Assembly (NCBI GenBank): GCA_031275395.1
Contig: JAISOU010000032.1
Span: forward strand, 1 to 64,000
Length of the DNA stretch: 64,000 nt
Direction: 5' to 3'
From: Helicobacteraceae bacterium
GTDB taxonomy: Bacteria > Campylobacterota > Campylobacteria > Campylobacterales > SZUA-545
The notes under the pieces were generated by a model, which was not told where the DNA came from, searched no databases, and worked only from the letters and a program-made list of their open reading frames with translations. Position numbers and translations under genes: made by a program. Positions within the stretch are counted from its first letter, which is position 1. The number at the start of each line of letters is the position of its first letter. Shown piece after piece: positions 47,332 to 55,840 of the stretch.

Positions 47332-48159
47332 TTATTGAGGGCGCACAATTAAAATCTGCGCTTTTGCCCGCGCTTTGGCAAAATAGTCGCTAACCGATCT
47401 CTCTTCGTAATCGGCTCGGAGCTTTTCGCTAATCTGCGCTTTGACGCTATTGAGCGGCTTTTGCGCCGAACCTCTCTTTTCTCGCACAAGAAGCGTAACC
47501 ATACGATCGGCGGCGGGAAAAATTGGCGTAAAACCGCCGATCGGCGTTTGAATCAATACGGCAAGAAGCCGCGGATTTAGCTCGGAGGTTTTCAAAACTT
47601 GCCGCGCCGTAGTTACGGCCGGATCGACCATCATCGGATTTTGAGCCGCCGCCTGCAAAATCCGCTCGTCTTTGGCGGCGTATTGAATTGCGACAATTTC
47701 GCTAGGTTGAGTAAATAACGACGGGTTGGCGGCGTAAAAACGCTCGATCTCCTCTTCGGAAACGGGTATTTGCGTCCCCGCTAAAACGTAAGCCGCGATC
47801 TTTTCGTTCAGCAACGTTTCTTTGATCTCTTCTTTGTATTTGTCAAAATCCGCGCCGCGCCGAATTAAGACCTCTTTAAGCGTCGCGGCGTCAAGGTTGT
47901 TGCGTTTGGCGATCAGATCGACGCGCGAATCAACCTCGTCCGCGCCGACGCTTATACCAAGCTCTTTAATTTTAGCTTCGCGCAGGCGAACGTCGATCAG
48001 GCGATCAAGCGCGATCGCTTTCGTAATTTTCTCGCTTGCGGCAAACGTATCAATATCGTAAAGCGTGATCGGCTCTCCCTCGACTACCGCCGCGATCGCG
48101 TTGATCGGCGCGGCGGACGCAAACGCCGATATAAAAGCGAAAATCAATAACAGACGCAT
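47332..48159 (-). CDS. SurA-like periplasmic chaperone
   Basis: The 275-residue product has a signal peptide (MRLLLIFAFISAFASAA) and a SurA N-terminal-type helical domain (about 18-140: IAAVVEGEPITLYDIDTFA). A single divergent parvulin-like segment follows (about 150-230), probably without isomerase activity. The layout resembles C. jejuni Cj1289, a SurA-like factor for outer-membrane proteins. CAAGGAG precedes the start. Confidence 0.85.
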   Translation of the reverse strand: MRLLLIFAFISAFASAAPINAIAAVVEGEPITLYDIDTFAASEKITKAIALDRLIDVRLREAKIKELGISVGADEVDSRVDLIAKRNNLDAATLKEVLIRRGADFDKYKEEIKETLLNEKIAAYVLAGTQIPVSEEEIERFYAANPSLFTQPSEIVAIQYAAKDERILQAAAQNPMMVDPAVTTARQVLKTSELNPRLLAVLIQTPIGGFTPIFPAADRMVTLLVREKRGSAQKPLNSVKAQISEKLRADYEERSVSDYFAKARAKAQILIVRPQ

Positions 48160-48287
48160 TGAAAAACTCCTTGAAACGGCAAAGATTCGATCGGCGGCGG
48201 ATCGGTCAATATTAGATCGACGCTATGATCCGGTATTTCTTTCAGCTTCGCAAAAGCGTCGGTATTGTAAATAACGCTATTTTCCAT
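48144..48287 (-). pseudogene. Truncated N-terminus of a DNA methyltransferase
   Basis: A 47-codon frame starts at ATG 48287 with AAAGG at good spacing. It reads MENSVIYNTDAFAKLKEIP then HSVDLILTDPPP, which is the typical start of N6-adenine/N4-cytosine DNA methyltransferases, including the catalytic DPPY motif, here DPPP. The similarity stops right after DPP and the frame ends inside the SurA-like gene. The rest of the enzyme (SAM-binding motif and target domain) is absent. It is a relic, probably of a restriction-modification gene. Confidence 0.65.
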
Positions 48288-48295
48288 ATTTACCT

Positions 48296-48349
48296 TTAGC
48301 TTTCTTGAGCGAATACCAACGCTCTAATCGCCTTTTCGTTTTCAATCAC
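48296..48349 (-). other. 17-codon open frame with a strong ribosome binding site
   Basis: A GTG at 48349 is preceded by AAAAGGGAAG and opens a 17-residue frame (reading MIENEKAIRALVFAQES) that stops nine bases before the methyltransferase relic. It looks like the start of a lost gene or a leader peptide. Confidence 0.35.
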
Positions 48350-48376
48350 AAACTTCCCTTTTATAAAATCCGTATT

Positions 48377-49366
48377 TTAGCAAAACGCCGATCGGGAGCG
48401 AATGACAATCCGATCAGGTTCGCAAAACAAACCTAATTTGTAAGCGTCGATCGCCGCTCTGGCGATCATAGCCGCGTTGTCGCCGCAATACTCGGCGGGG
48501 GCGAACAGCGGTTCGCAGTCGTAATCGCGGCATAGAGCGGCAAAACGATCGCGCAGGAGTTTATTCGCGCTTACGCCCCCGATTAACCCCATTCGTTGCG
48601 GGCGCGCCTTGCTAACGTAGCGACGCGTTTTGTCCAAAAGATGATCGATCGCCGCTTTTTGAAACGAAGCGGCGATATCGGCTTTTGTACGATCGTCAAG
48701 AGCGCCCAAAGATTCGATCGCCAGACGAACGCTGTTTTTTAACCCCGAAAAACTAAAAGCCAAACACGGATCGTTTCGAAGCGGCAACGGAAAATCAAAG
48801 CGTTTCGGATCGCCTTTTTGCGCCAGCTCTTCGATCGCGCCGCCGCCCGGATAGCCCAACCCCAACATTTTGGCGATCTTGTCAAAAGCCTCGCCAAGCG
48901 CGTCGTCAAGACTCGCGGCGATCTGTTTAACGCGGCTGAAATCTTGCGCCTCGATCAGGAGCGTATGCCCGCCGCTTACCATCGCCGCGCTAAGAGGAAA
49001 AGCGCTTTTGGTTTGCAAAAAAAGCGAATACAGATGACCTTTAATATGATGAATCGGCAAGATCGGTTTTTTCAAAGCCAACGAGAGCGCCTGCGCCATC
49101 ACCACTCCTTCGGCAAGCGCGACGGTCAGCCCCGGCTCGTTTGCGACGGCGATCGCCTCGATACGCGAAAAATAGGGTTTCGCGCCCTCTAAAAGTTTCG
49201 GCAGATTTTCGGCGTGAAGCCTTGCGGCAAGCTCTGGAACTACGCCGCCAAAGGGATTGTGCGCCTCGTTTTGCGAAACTTTCGCCTCAAAAACGATCTT
49301 TAGAGTAGCGCGATCGATTATGGCGATCGCGCTGTCGTCGCAGCTCGATTCGATCGCCAAGATCAC
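48377..49366 (-). CDS. tsaD: tRNA N6-threonylcarbamoyladenosine transferase TsaD
   Basis: TsaD transfers the threonylcarbamoyl group to A37 of ANN-decoding tRNAs. The 329-residue product has MILAIESSCDDSAIAI at the start, the metal-binding HHIKGH (His pair), MVSGGHT and a C-terminal DNAAMIA. It overlaps the upstream regulator gene by 4 bp. Length is normal. Confidence 0.97.
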   Translation of the reverse strand: MILAIESSCDDSAIAIIDRATLKIVFEAKVSQNEAHNPFGGVVPELAARLHAENLPKLLEGAKPYFSRIEAIAVANEPGLTVALAEGVVMAQALSLALKKPILPIHHIKGHLYSLFLQTKSAFPLSAAMVSGGHTLLIEAQDFSRVKQIAASLDDALGEAFDKIAKMLGLGYPGGGAIEELAQKGDPKRFDFPLPLRNDPCLAFSFSGLKNSVRLAIESLGALDDRTKADIAASFQKAAIDHLLDKTRRYVSKARPQRMGLIGGVSANKLLRDRFAALCRDYDCEPLFAPAEYCGDNAAMIARAAIDAYKLGLFCEPDRIVIRSRSAFC

Positions 49367-51360
49367 TTCGCGCCAATCTGTCCCAAAGGCTTGGAGTATA
49401 AAAATCCTTGCGCGTAGCCGATCCCAAGCCGTTTTGCCAACTGCGCGATCGACTTTTTGCTCGCGCTTTTTGCGATAACGTCCGCGCCTAACTTTTCCGC
49501 AAAACTAGCGATAATCTCCGTATAAGCCAAACTGTTGCGATCCGAGTCCATATTTGCGACGATCGCGCCGTCGATCTTGACGAAATCGGCGTTAAGTTTT
49601 ATGATATTTCTAAAGCTCAAATAGCCGATTCCAAAATCGTCGATCGCTACGCGAGCGCCCCAAGATTGAATATCTTTGGCGAACTTCGCTATGTTGGGAA
49701 AGTTGCTATCGAGCGGTTCCGCTTGCGAAAACTCCGCCACGAAGCGCCGCGCTACGCCCGTTTTTTCAATAACCCGCTTAAGGTGTTTTTTGGTTTCTTC
49801 GTTGCGAACGTCGTCGGCGTTTAGGTTCAGGCTAAAGTCGTAGGATTTGTCGGCGAAGTATTCGCACGATTTTTCAATCATAATCCGCGACATTTTGCTA
49901 TATTGCCTCGTCTTTCGCGCCAATTCCAAAAACTCTCTGGCCTCCATAAAAGAGCCGTTATCCTCCGCGATACGCATTAAACATTCGTATTGGACTACCG
50001 CGCCCGTTTTTAGATCGACGACGGGCTGAAAAAATGGAACGATGCGATCTTCGTCGATCGCTTTTTTGATCTTTGCAACCAATTTGACGTTTTTCGCAAA
50101 CTCTTCTTCGAGTCCTTCTACGTCCTCGTAACAAACCGCGTTTTTATGTTCGCGCTTGGCGATTCTTAGAGCCATATCCGCTTTAGTCGTCGCGTTGGTT
50201 TTAGAAAGCGAGTAACCCGCCTTTGCGCTAATCAGTATCTCATAGCCGTCAAAAACAAAGGTTTCTTGATCGAGCCGCGCCAAAAGATTTTTCACAAACT
50301 CTCTCATTCCGCCGCATTTGCTCTGATCCCGCGCTAAAACGCCGAACTCGTCGGCGGATAGTTTATAGACCGTAGCGTTTCCGTGCATTTCGGTTAAGTA
50401 GCGTTTTAGCGCTTCGCCTACGCCGATTAAAACCTTATCGCCGATCTTGTTTCCATAAACGTCGTTGATCGAACTAAATCCGTCGAGATTAACGAGTATT
50501 AACGCGGGTAACGGCGCGGATTCAAGATCGTATCGAAGGGCGTTGCGGTTGGGAAGCGAGGTTAATTCGCTAACGTAATGCCTTGTCGCCATCGCCGTAA
50601 TATCTTGGCGCAAATCGAGATACTCCAAAACCGCGCCCGCGCCGTCCATAATAGGCGCGATCGTCAGGTGAAAATACTTTGTATCGCCGTTTTTGGCTAC
50701 GTTGCGAACGACGCCGTTAAATATCCGCTTATTGGAGATCGCAAGATAGATCGCGTCAAGCGTTTCCGGCGATTCTTTCGGGTGCGCGAGTAGGCTGTAT
50801 GTTTTGCCTACGATCTCGTCGCGCGAGTAGCCAAGAATGGCGCAAAAAGCGTCGTTAACCTCGATGATTTTGTTATTGGCGTCGGATTTTGAAACGATCG
50901 CGCTTGCATCAACCGCTTTTTTGTAATCGGTCAAAACTTTAACGCTGGCGCTTAACTCCTCCGTTTTTTGCTTAACTTTGCGCTTTAAACAGTAGTTTTG
51001 CGCGCACCGCTCCAAAACGGATAGCAACCGCCCTAGCTCGATCGGCTTAAATAGATATTGGCTAACGCCCAGATCGATTGCGTTTATCATAAACTCCGCG
51101 TCAATAAACGCGGAAACGACGATAATCGGCGTTTCGGAATTGGCTAGGCGAATCTCGCGCGCCATCGTAATTCCGTCCATAACGGGCATTTTAATGTCGG
51201 TGATAACAATATCGGGTTGGTATAGCGAAAAGATATGAAGCCCCTCTTTGCCGTTTGTCGCCAAATAGAGTTCGCCCACATAACGCCCAAGCGATTTAGC
51301 AATCGCGTCAAGCACGCCGTGATCGTCTTCTACAAGTAAAACTTTCAGCTCCGCTAACAC
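49363..51360 (-). CDS. Response regulator with PAS and degenerate GGDEF-EAL domains
   Basis: The 665-residue product has a receiver (phosphoacceptor D55 in VITDIKMP), a coiled linker, a PAS domain (about 145-255), a GGDEF domain whose signature is SADEF (335-339) and an EAL domain whose signature is ECL (459-461). DDFG (574-577), K595 and QGF (651-653) are kept, but the AEGVE segment is AKSAS (630-634), losing the glutamate that acts in catalysis. It probably neither makes nor degrades c-di-GMP efficiently and may be a c-di-GMP receptor. It overlaps tsaD by 4 bp. Confidence 0.9.
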   Translation of the reverse strand: MLAELKVLLVEDDHGVLDAIAKSLGRYVGELYLATNGKEGLHIFSLYQPDIVITDIKMPVMDGITMAREIRLANSETPIIVVSAFIDAEFMINAIDLGVSQYLFKPIELGRLLSVLERCAQNYCLKRKVKQKTEELSASVKVLTDYKKAVDASAIVSKSDANNKIIEVNDAFCAILGYSRDEIVGKTYSLLAHPKESPETLDAIYLAISNKRIFNGVVRNVAKNGDTKYFHLTIAPIMDGAGAVLEYLDLRQDITAMATRHYVSELTSLPNRNALRYDLESAPLPALILVNLDGFSSINDVYGNKIGDKVLIGVGEALKRYLTEMHGNATVYKLSADEFGVLARDQSKCGGMREFVKNLLARLDQETFVFDGYEILISAKAGYSLSKTNATTKADMALRIAKREHKNAVCYEDVEGLEEEFAKNVKLVAKIKKAIDEDRIVPFFQPVVDLKTGAVVQYECLMRIAEDNGSFMEAREFLELARKTRQYSKMSRIMIEKSCEYFADKSYDFSLNLNADDVRNEETKKHLKRVIEKTGVARRFVAEFSQAEPLDSNFPNIAKFAKDIQSWGARVAIDDFGIGYLSFRNIIKLNADFVKIDGAIVANMDSDRNSLAYTEIIASFAEKLGADVIAKSASKKSIAQLAKRLGIGYAQGFLYSKPLGQIGAK

Positions 51361-51415
51361 CGTATATATCTTTTCGCGTTAATTTTAGACATAATAATAA
51401 CCTTTAATTATTTGA

Positions 51416-51617
51416 TTACGCGGTAAGAATTTCTTTCGCTTCGACAAAAAGAGAGTCGGATACCGCCGCTTTTGCTTTTTGCGCCGCAAGCGCCAAGATG
51501 GTTCGCGCGCGATCGTTACGCCCCCCCCCCCCCCCCAGTTACGGCGGGATAGAGCCTGTTTGCGCGGGCGATTAAGCGATCGCCTCCTAGATGATGTTGC
51601 GAAAGAGTAACCGACAC
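51416..51617 (-). pseudogene. Small gene put out of frame by a poly-G tract
   Basis: On the minus strand a GTG at 51617, about 9 bases after GAGGGG, starts MSVTLSQHHLGGDRLIARAN and reaches the G-run. With 16 Gs it stops one codon later. Fifteen Gs would instead join it to RNDRARTILALAAQKAKAAV and a stop at 51416, a 66-residue product whose two halves both use codons like the neighbours. The other frame open through the tract (51651 to 51385) is very rich in Arg and Lys and less natural. The family is not recognised. Confidence 0.45.
51521..51536 (-). repeat. 16-base homopolymer (C on +, G on -)
   Basis: Sixteen consecutive C on the plus strand, between leuC and the GGDEF-EAL regulator. Tracts of this kind mutate in length by slipped-strand mispairing and are the usual contingency switch in Campylobacter and Helicobacter. 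Confidence 0.9.
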
Positions 51618-51684
51618 CGCGTTTGTCCCCTCGTTCTTTGATTAGCGTCATTGCAATTATATCGCTTTTTCGCGCTAAAGCGGT

Positions 51685-52944
51685 TTAGAATTCTCTCGGA
51701 TCGGCTATTTCGCCCGCGATCGCGCTTGCCGCAACGACCGCCGTGTTTGCAAGATAAACCTCGCTCGTTTTAGCGCCCATTCTACCTACAAAGTTGCGGT
51801 TGCTGGCGCTTATGCACCGCTCGTTATCGCCCAAAATACCCATATAGCCGCCCAAACACGCGCCGCAGGTAGGATTGCTAACGACCGCGCCCGCTTCGGC
51901 GAAAATCTCGTAAAGCCCCTCTTTTTGCGCCTGTAAGGCGATTTTTTGCGTCGCGGGAGTAACGATCATGCGCAAATGGCGGGCGACTTTGCGCCCCTTT
52001 AATATGTTCGCGGCGATTCTAAGATCGCTTATGCGTCCGTTTGTGCAACTGCCGATAAACGCCTGATCGATCTTTACGCGCTCGTTAACGGCTTCGCTAA
52101 TCGTCCGCTTATTATCGGGCAGGAACGGAAAAGCTACGATCGGCTCCATTTTATCCGCGTCGATCGCGATCGTCCGCTCGTAGAAAGCGTCTTTGTCCGA
52201 CGCGAAAATCTTGGGCTTCCTAGCGAGTTTTTTGTCGCTTAAAAAGGTTTCGGTAATCTTGTCGTAAGCGATTATTCCGCTTTTCGCGCCCGCCTCGATC
52301 GCCATATTACAAAGGCTGAAGCGATCGTCCATTCCAAGACGCTCTAAACTGTCGCCGACAAACTCCAGCGCTTTGTAGGTCGCGCCGCTAACGCCTAAGC
52401 GCGCTATCGTTTCAAGAATTATATCTTTGCCATAGACGCATTTTGCGGGTTCGCCGCGTAGCTCGATCTTAATCGAAACGGGAATCTTAAACCAATTTTT
52501 TCCCGTCGCCATCGTATAGGCTAGATCGGTCGATCCCATACCCGTCGCAAACGCGCCCAAAGCGCCGTGCGTGCAGGTGTGGCTATCCGCGCCGATAATA
52601 ATATCGCCCGGGACGATCAACCCCTTTTCGGGCAAAAGCGCGTGTTCTATGCCCATCTCTTTTTCGTCGAAAAAGTGGGGCGGATTATGTTTAAGCGCGA
52701 AATCGCGGCTAATTCGCGCCTGATTAGCGGCGCTGATATTTTGGGCGGGGATAAAGTGATCCATACAAAGCGCGAAGCCTTCGGGGTTAGCGAGCCGCGC
52801 CGCGCCCGCGCCCTCGAAAGCGCGAATACTCAATGGAGTCGTAATATCGTTACCGATCGTCATATCGACGCCGACGCGAACTATTTCGCCCGATCGCGCC
52901 GCCTCGCCGCAATGATCGGAAAAGATTTTTTCAGTGATCGTCAT
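51685..52944 (-). CDS. leuC: 3-isopropylmalate dehydratase large subunit
   Basis: LeuC with LeuD isomerises 2- to 3-isopropylmalate in leucine synthesis. The 419-residue product (short LeuC/homoaconitase-type form) has ADSHTCTHGA, GSCTNGRISDL and TCGACLGGY; three cysteines bind the 4Fe-4S cluster. The ATG at 52944 (MTITEKIF) matches family starts; an ATG at 52959 lies at the expected transcription start. leuD and the other leu genes are not in the window. Confidence 0.93.
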   Translation of the reverse strand: MTITEKIFSDHCGEAARSGEIVRVGVDMTIGNDITTPLSIRAFEGAGAARLANPEGFALCMDHFIPAQNISAANQARISRDFALKHNPPHFFDEKEMGIEHALLPEKGLIVPGDIIIGADSHTCTHGALGAFATGMGSTDLAYTMATGKNWFKIPVSIKIELRGEPAKCVYGKDIILETIARLGVSGATYKALEFVGDSLERLGMDDRFSLCNMAIEAGAKSGIIAYDKITETFLSDKKLARKPKIFASDKDAFYERTIAIDADKMEPIVAFPFLPDNKRTISEAVNERVKIDQAFIGSCTNGRISDLRIAANILKGRKVARHLRMIVTPATQKIALQAQKEGLYEIFAEAGAVVSNPTCGACLGGYMGILGDNERCISASNRNFVGRMGAKTSEVYLANTAVVAASAIAGEIADPREF

Positions 52945-52966
52945 ACCGTAGGTTTTCATGCGGCGA

Positions 52967-52972
52967 ATTATA
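52967..52972 (-). promoter_or_regulatory. -10 box of leuC
   Basis: TATAAT on the minus strand, 22 bases before the preferred leuC start. It lies back to back with the fcl promoter. Confidence 0.55.
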
Positions 52973-53014
52973 ACTCAACAATCCAAATCGGTATAGCGCG
53001 TAAGCCAATAACGT

Positions 53015-53020
53015 TATAAT
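53015..53020 (+). promoter_or_regulatory. -10 box of fcl
   Basis: TATAAT, 28 bases before the chosen fcl ATG. An ATG that overlaps this box (53019) is therefore unlikely to be the start. Confidence 0.55.
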
Positions 53021-53048
53021 GCCTGAAGTTTTTTATAGAAAAGCGGTT

Positions 53049-53987
53049 ATGTATAGCAAAAAAATATACGTTGCGGGGCATAAAGGAATGGTCGGATCGG
53101 CGATCGTTCGCCATTTGCGATCGTTAGGCTACGAAAATCTTATTTTGCGCGATCGCAAAGAGCTTGATCTGCTTGATCAAAAGGCGGTTTTTGATTTTTT
53201 GCAATCGCAAAAGATCGATTTTATCTTTTTAGCGGCGGCAAAAGTGGGCGGAATTAACGCCAACAACATATACCGCGCCGATTTTATCTACGAAAACCTA
53301 CAGATCGAAACAAACGTGATTTACGGCGCTTTGCGATCAGGCGTTAGCGGCTTATGTTTTTTAGGCTCTAGCTGCATATATCCGCGCGAGTGTCCGCAAC
53401 CGATCAAAGAGGAATATCTTTTAACGGGCGCGTTGGAATCCACGAACGAACCTTACGCGATCGCAAAGATCGCCGGCGTTAAGTTATGCGAGAGCGCTAA
53501 CGCTCAATACGGCGCTAATTTTTTTAGCGTTATGCCTACAAATCTATACGGATTAAACGATCGTTACGATCTGGAAAACAGCCACGTTTTACCCGCGCTG
53601 ATTCGCAAAGCCCGCGAGGCGAAATTACGCGGCGACAAAGAGATTGTCGTTTGGGGTAGCGGCGCTCCTAGACGCGAGTTTCTCGACGCGGACGATCTGG
53701 CGGACGCTTGCGCGTTTCTTATGCAAAAAGGCGTTAATAGCGGACTATACAATATCGGTTGCGGCGAAGATATTACAATCTGCGAATTAGCCGAAACAAT
53801 AATGGATATAGTAGGTTTTAGCGGCAGGATTGTATTCGACGCGACAAAACCGGACGGAACGCCGCGAAAACTATTAGACGTTTCGCGTATGAAATCGCTT
53901 GGCTGGAGCTATAAGATCCCGTTAAAAGAGGGGATAAAAAAAGCGTATGCGGACTATCTAAGCAAAGAGAAGGTTATCAATGGCTAA
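53049..53987 (+). CDS. fcl: GDP-L-fucose synthase
   Basis: Fcl (WcaG) is a bifunctional epimerase-reductase that turns GDP-4-keto-6-deoxymannose into GDP-L-fucose. The 312-residue product has the Rossmann start [13 protein letters not shown], the SSCIYP block and the catalytic YAIAK (Tyr-x3-Lys). It overlaps gmd by 8 bp, so the two steps are cotranslated. The ATG at 53049 is chosen because 53019 lies in the -10 box. Confidence 0.95.
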   Translation: MYSKKIYVAGHKGMVGSAIVRHLRSLGYENLILRDRKELDLLDQKAVFDFLQSQKIDFIFLAAAKVGGINANNIYRADFIYENLQIETNVIYGALRSGVSGLCFLGSSCIYPRECPQPIKEEYLLTGALESTNEPYAIAKIAGVKLCESANAQYGANFFSVMPTNLYGLNDRYDLENSHVLPALIRKAREAKLRGDKEIVVWGSGAPRREFLDADDLADACAFLMQKGVNSGLYNIGCGEDITICELAETIMDIVGFSGRIVFDATKPDGTPRKLLDVSRMKSLGWSYKIPLKEGIKKAYADYLSKEKVING

Positions 53988-55047
53988 AGTCGCTTTAATT
54001 ACGGGCGTTACGGGGCAAGACGGCGCTTATCTTTCCGAGTTTTTGCTCGATAAGGGTTATATCGTTCATGGGATCAAACGAAGAACTAGTTTGTTTAATA
54101 CCGCTAGAATCGATCATTTGATGCATGATCAACATGAAAAAAACGTTCGTTTTTTCTTGCATCACGGCGATATGACGGATAGCTCTAGCCTATCGCATAT
54201 TATTCAAAAAACGCAACCCGACGAGATTTATAACTTAGCGGCGCAAAGCCACGTAGCGGTGAGTTTTGAAGAACCCGAATATACCGCCAATTCCGACGCG
54301 CTAGGCGCTCTTCGTCTGTTAGAGGCGATCCGTATGCTTGGTTTGGAAAAAAAGACGCGCTTTTATCAGGCTTCCACAAGCGAGCTTTACGGCTTGGCGC
54401 GCGAGATCCCGCAACGAGAAACCACGCCGTTTTACCCGCGCAGCCCATACGCCGTCGCTAAACTTTACGCCTATTGGATTACCGTTAATTACCGCGAAGC
54501 ATACGGCATATACGCCTGCAACGGGATTTTATTTAATCACGAAAGCCCGATTCGCGGCGAAACCTTTGTTACGCGCAAGATCACGCGCGCGCTAGCGCGA
54601 ATTAAGCTCGGCGCGACGGATTGTTTATATTTGGGCAACCTAAACGCAAAACGCGATTGGGGACACGCCCGCGACTACGTCGAGATGATGTGGCTTATGT
54701 TGCAGCAAGAAAAGCCCGAAGATTTCGCGATCGCTACGGGGACGCAATACAGCGTGCGGGAGTTTGTCGAGGCGGCGGCAAAAGAGCTTGACATAACGAT
54801 TCGTTGGCGCGGCGAGGGCGCGGACGAAAAAGGTTACGATCAAAACGATCGCGTTATCGTGGCGGTCGATCTGCGCTATTTTCGCCCAGCCGAAGTGGAA
54901 ACCTTGCTTGGAGACGCGGCAAAAGCGCGGCAACAATTAGGTTGGAAGGCAAAAACATGCTTTAACGATCTGGTTACAGAGATGGTCGCGGCAGATTTGC
55001 AAGAGGCAAAAAACGAAGCGCTAATAAATACAAAGGGCGAGCGATGA
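53980..55047 (+). CDS. gmd: GDP-mannose 4,6-dehydratase
   Basis: Gmd converts GDP-mannose to GDP-4-keto-6-deoxymannose, the step before Fcl. The 355-residue product has the nucleotide-binding [30 protein letters not shown], the QASTSELYG block and the catalytic YAVAK. It overlaps fcl by 8 bp and the methyltransferase gene by 4 bp. No mannose-1-phosphate guanylyltransferase is in the window. Confidence 0.97.
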   Translation: MAKVALITGVTGQDGAYLSEFLLDKGYIVHGIKRRTSLFNTARIDHLMHDQHEKNVRFFLHHGDMTDSSSLSHIIQKTQPDEIYNLAAQSHVAVSFEEPEYTANSDALGALRLLEAIRMLGLEKKTRFYQASTSELYGLAREIPQRETTPFYPRSPYAVAKLYAYWITVNYREAYGIYACNGILFNHESPIRGETFVTRKITRALARIKLGATDCLYLGNLNAKRDWGHARDYVEMMWLMLQQEKPEDFAIATGTQYSVREFVEAAAKELDITIRWRGEGADEKGYDQNDRVIVAVDLRYFRPAEVETLLGDAAKARQQLGWKAKTCFNDLVTEMVAADLQEAKNEALINTKGER

Positions 55048-55601
55048 AGTTACATTTGGGCTGCGGCAAACGGTATATTCCGGGATTTACGCATATAGAC
55101 GCGGTGGATTATCCGCACGTCGATCACGTTAGTCAGATCGACGTTTTACCCTATATCGCGGATAATAGCGTCGATCTGATCTACGCCTGCCACGTTTTGG
55201 AGCATTTCAAACGCAGCGACGTCGCGCGAGTTCTTACGGAGTGGAAGCGCGTATTAAAACCAAACGGTATTTTGCGGCTCGCCGTACCAAACTTTGCGGC
55301 GGTATGCGAGGTCTATCAAAAATACGGTAGATTGGACTTGGTAATCGGCTTAATTTTTGGACGGCAGGACTATCTATACAACATTCATTACAACCTTTTT
55401 GACTATCCCGCGCTTGTTAAACTCCTTAAGGAGGTTGGCTTTACAGGGGGGGGGGGGGGGGAGCAAGATTGGCGTTATGATTGGCGCGGAACCGAACATG
55501 CGCAAATCGACGACTATTCGCAGGCTTATATCCCGCATATGGACAAGGATAACGGCATTTTAGTTAGCTTAAATGTGGAGGCGCAAAAACCCGCCGTATA
55601 A
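55044..55601 (+). CDS. SAM-dependent methyltransferase, phase-variable
   Basis: The 185-residue product starts [19 protein letters not shown], where LGCGK is the SAM-binding motif, followed by the [12 protein letters not shown] post-motif, as in small class I methyltransferases of surface-polysaccharide loci. A 16-base G tract falls in frame as five glycines then Glu, and the C-terminal part ([19 protein letters not shown]) is normal, so the gene is ON as sequenced. It overlaps gmd by 4 bp, suggesting O-methylation of a fucose-containing glycan. Confidence 0.88.
   Translation: MKLHLGCGKRYIPGFTHIDAVDYPHVDHVSQIDVLPYIADNSVDLIYACHVLEHFKRSDVARVLTEWKRVLKPNGILRLAVPNFAAVCEVYQKYGRLDLVIGLIFGRQDYLYNIHYNLFDYPALVKLLKEVGFTGGGGGEQDWRYDWRGTEHAQIDDYSQAYIPHMDKDNGILVSLNVEAQKPAV
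55446..55461 (+). repeat. 16-base poly-G tract inside the methyltransferase gene
   Basis: Sixteen consecutive G after TTTACA. In-frame at 13, 16 or 19 bases, frameshifted otherwise. Confidence 0.95.
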
Positions 55602-55680
55602 AGCGTCGTAAATCCAAATTAAAACCCAACGCATTTCTAAACCCGTCTTTAACGCGGCAAAACCCGCATAGAGTTATTCC

Positions 55681-55711
55681 CGCTTGCGAAAAGCGCGGCT
55701 TTTCGCAAGCG
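55681..55711. repeat. Perfect 14-bp inverted repeat with 3-base loop
   Basis: CGCTTGCGAAAAGC, GCG, then GCTTTTCGCAAGCG. No T-run follows on either strand, so it is not a standard terminator. It lies inside a larger imperfect palindrome bounded by ATTCCCGC and GCGGGAAT (about 55675-55755), resembling the MITE-like family at 59413-59613. Confidence 0.8.
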
Positions 55712-55804
55712 GACGTTATTGCAAAGAGCGCTAGGCTACGCTAAAGTCGCGGGAATGATTGCCTGTAGATTTTGCCGATAATGCGTAGGTTTTGCAAATG
55801 CGCT

Positions 55805-55834
55805 CGCGTCCGATTTTGGCGTAGATCGGACGCG
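55805..55834 (-). terminator. Hairpin just downstream of tsf
   Basis: CGCGTCCGAT and ATCGGACGCG form a perfect 10-bp stem with a 10-base loop, 7 bp after the tsf stop. A weak T-run makes intrinsic termination uncertain. Confidence 0.45.
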
Positions 55835-55840
55835 ACGATA

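Noticed and set aside
51385-51651. 88-codon minus frame through the poly-G tract as a normal gene
   Set aside because: It is continuous at 16 bases but extremely rich in Arg and Lys; the alternative joined frame is more natural on both sides of the tract.
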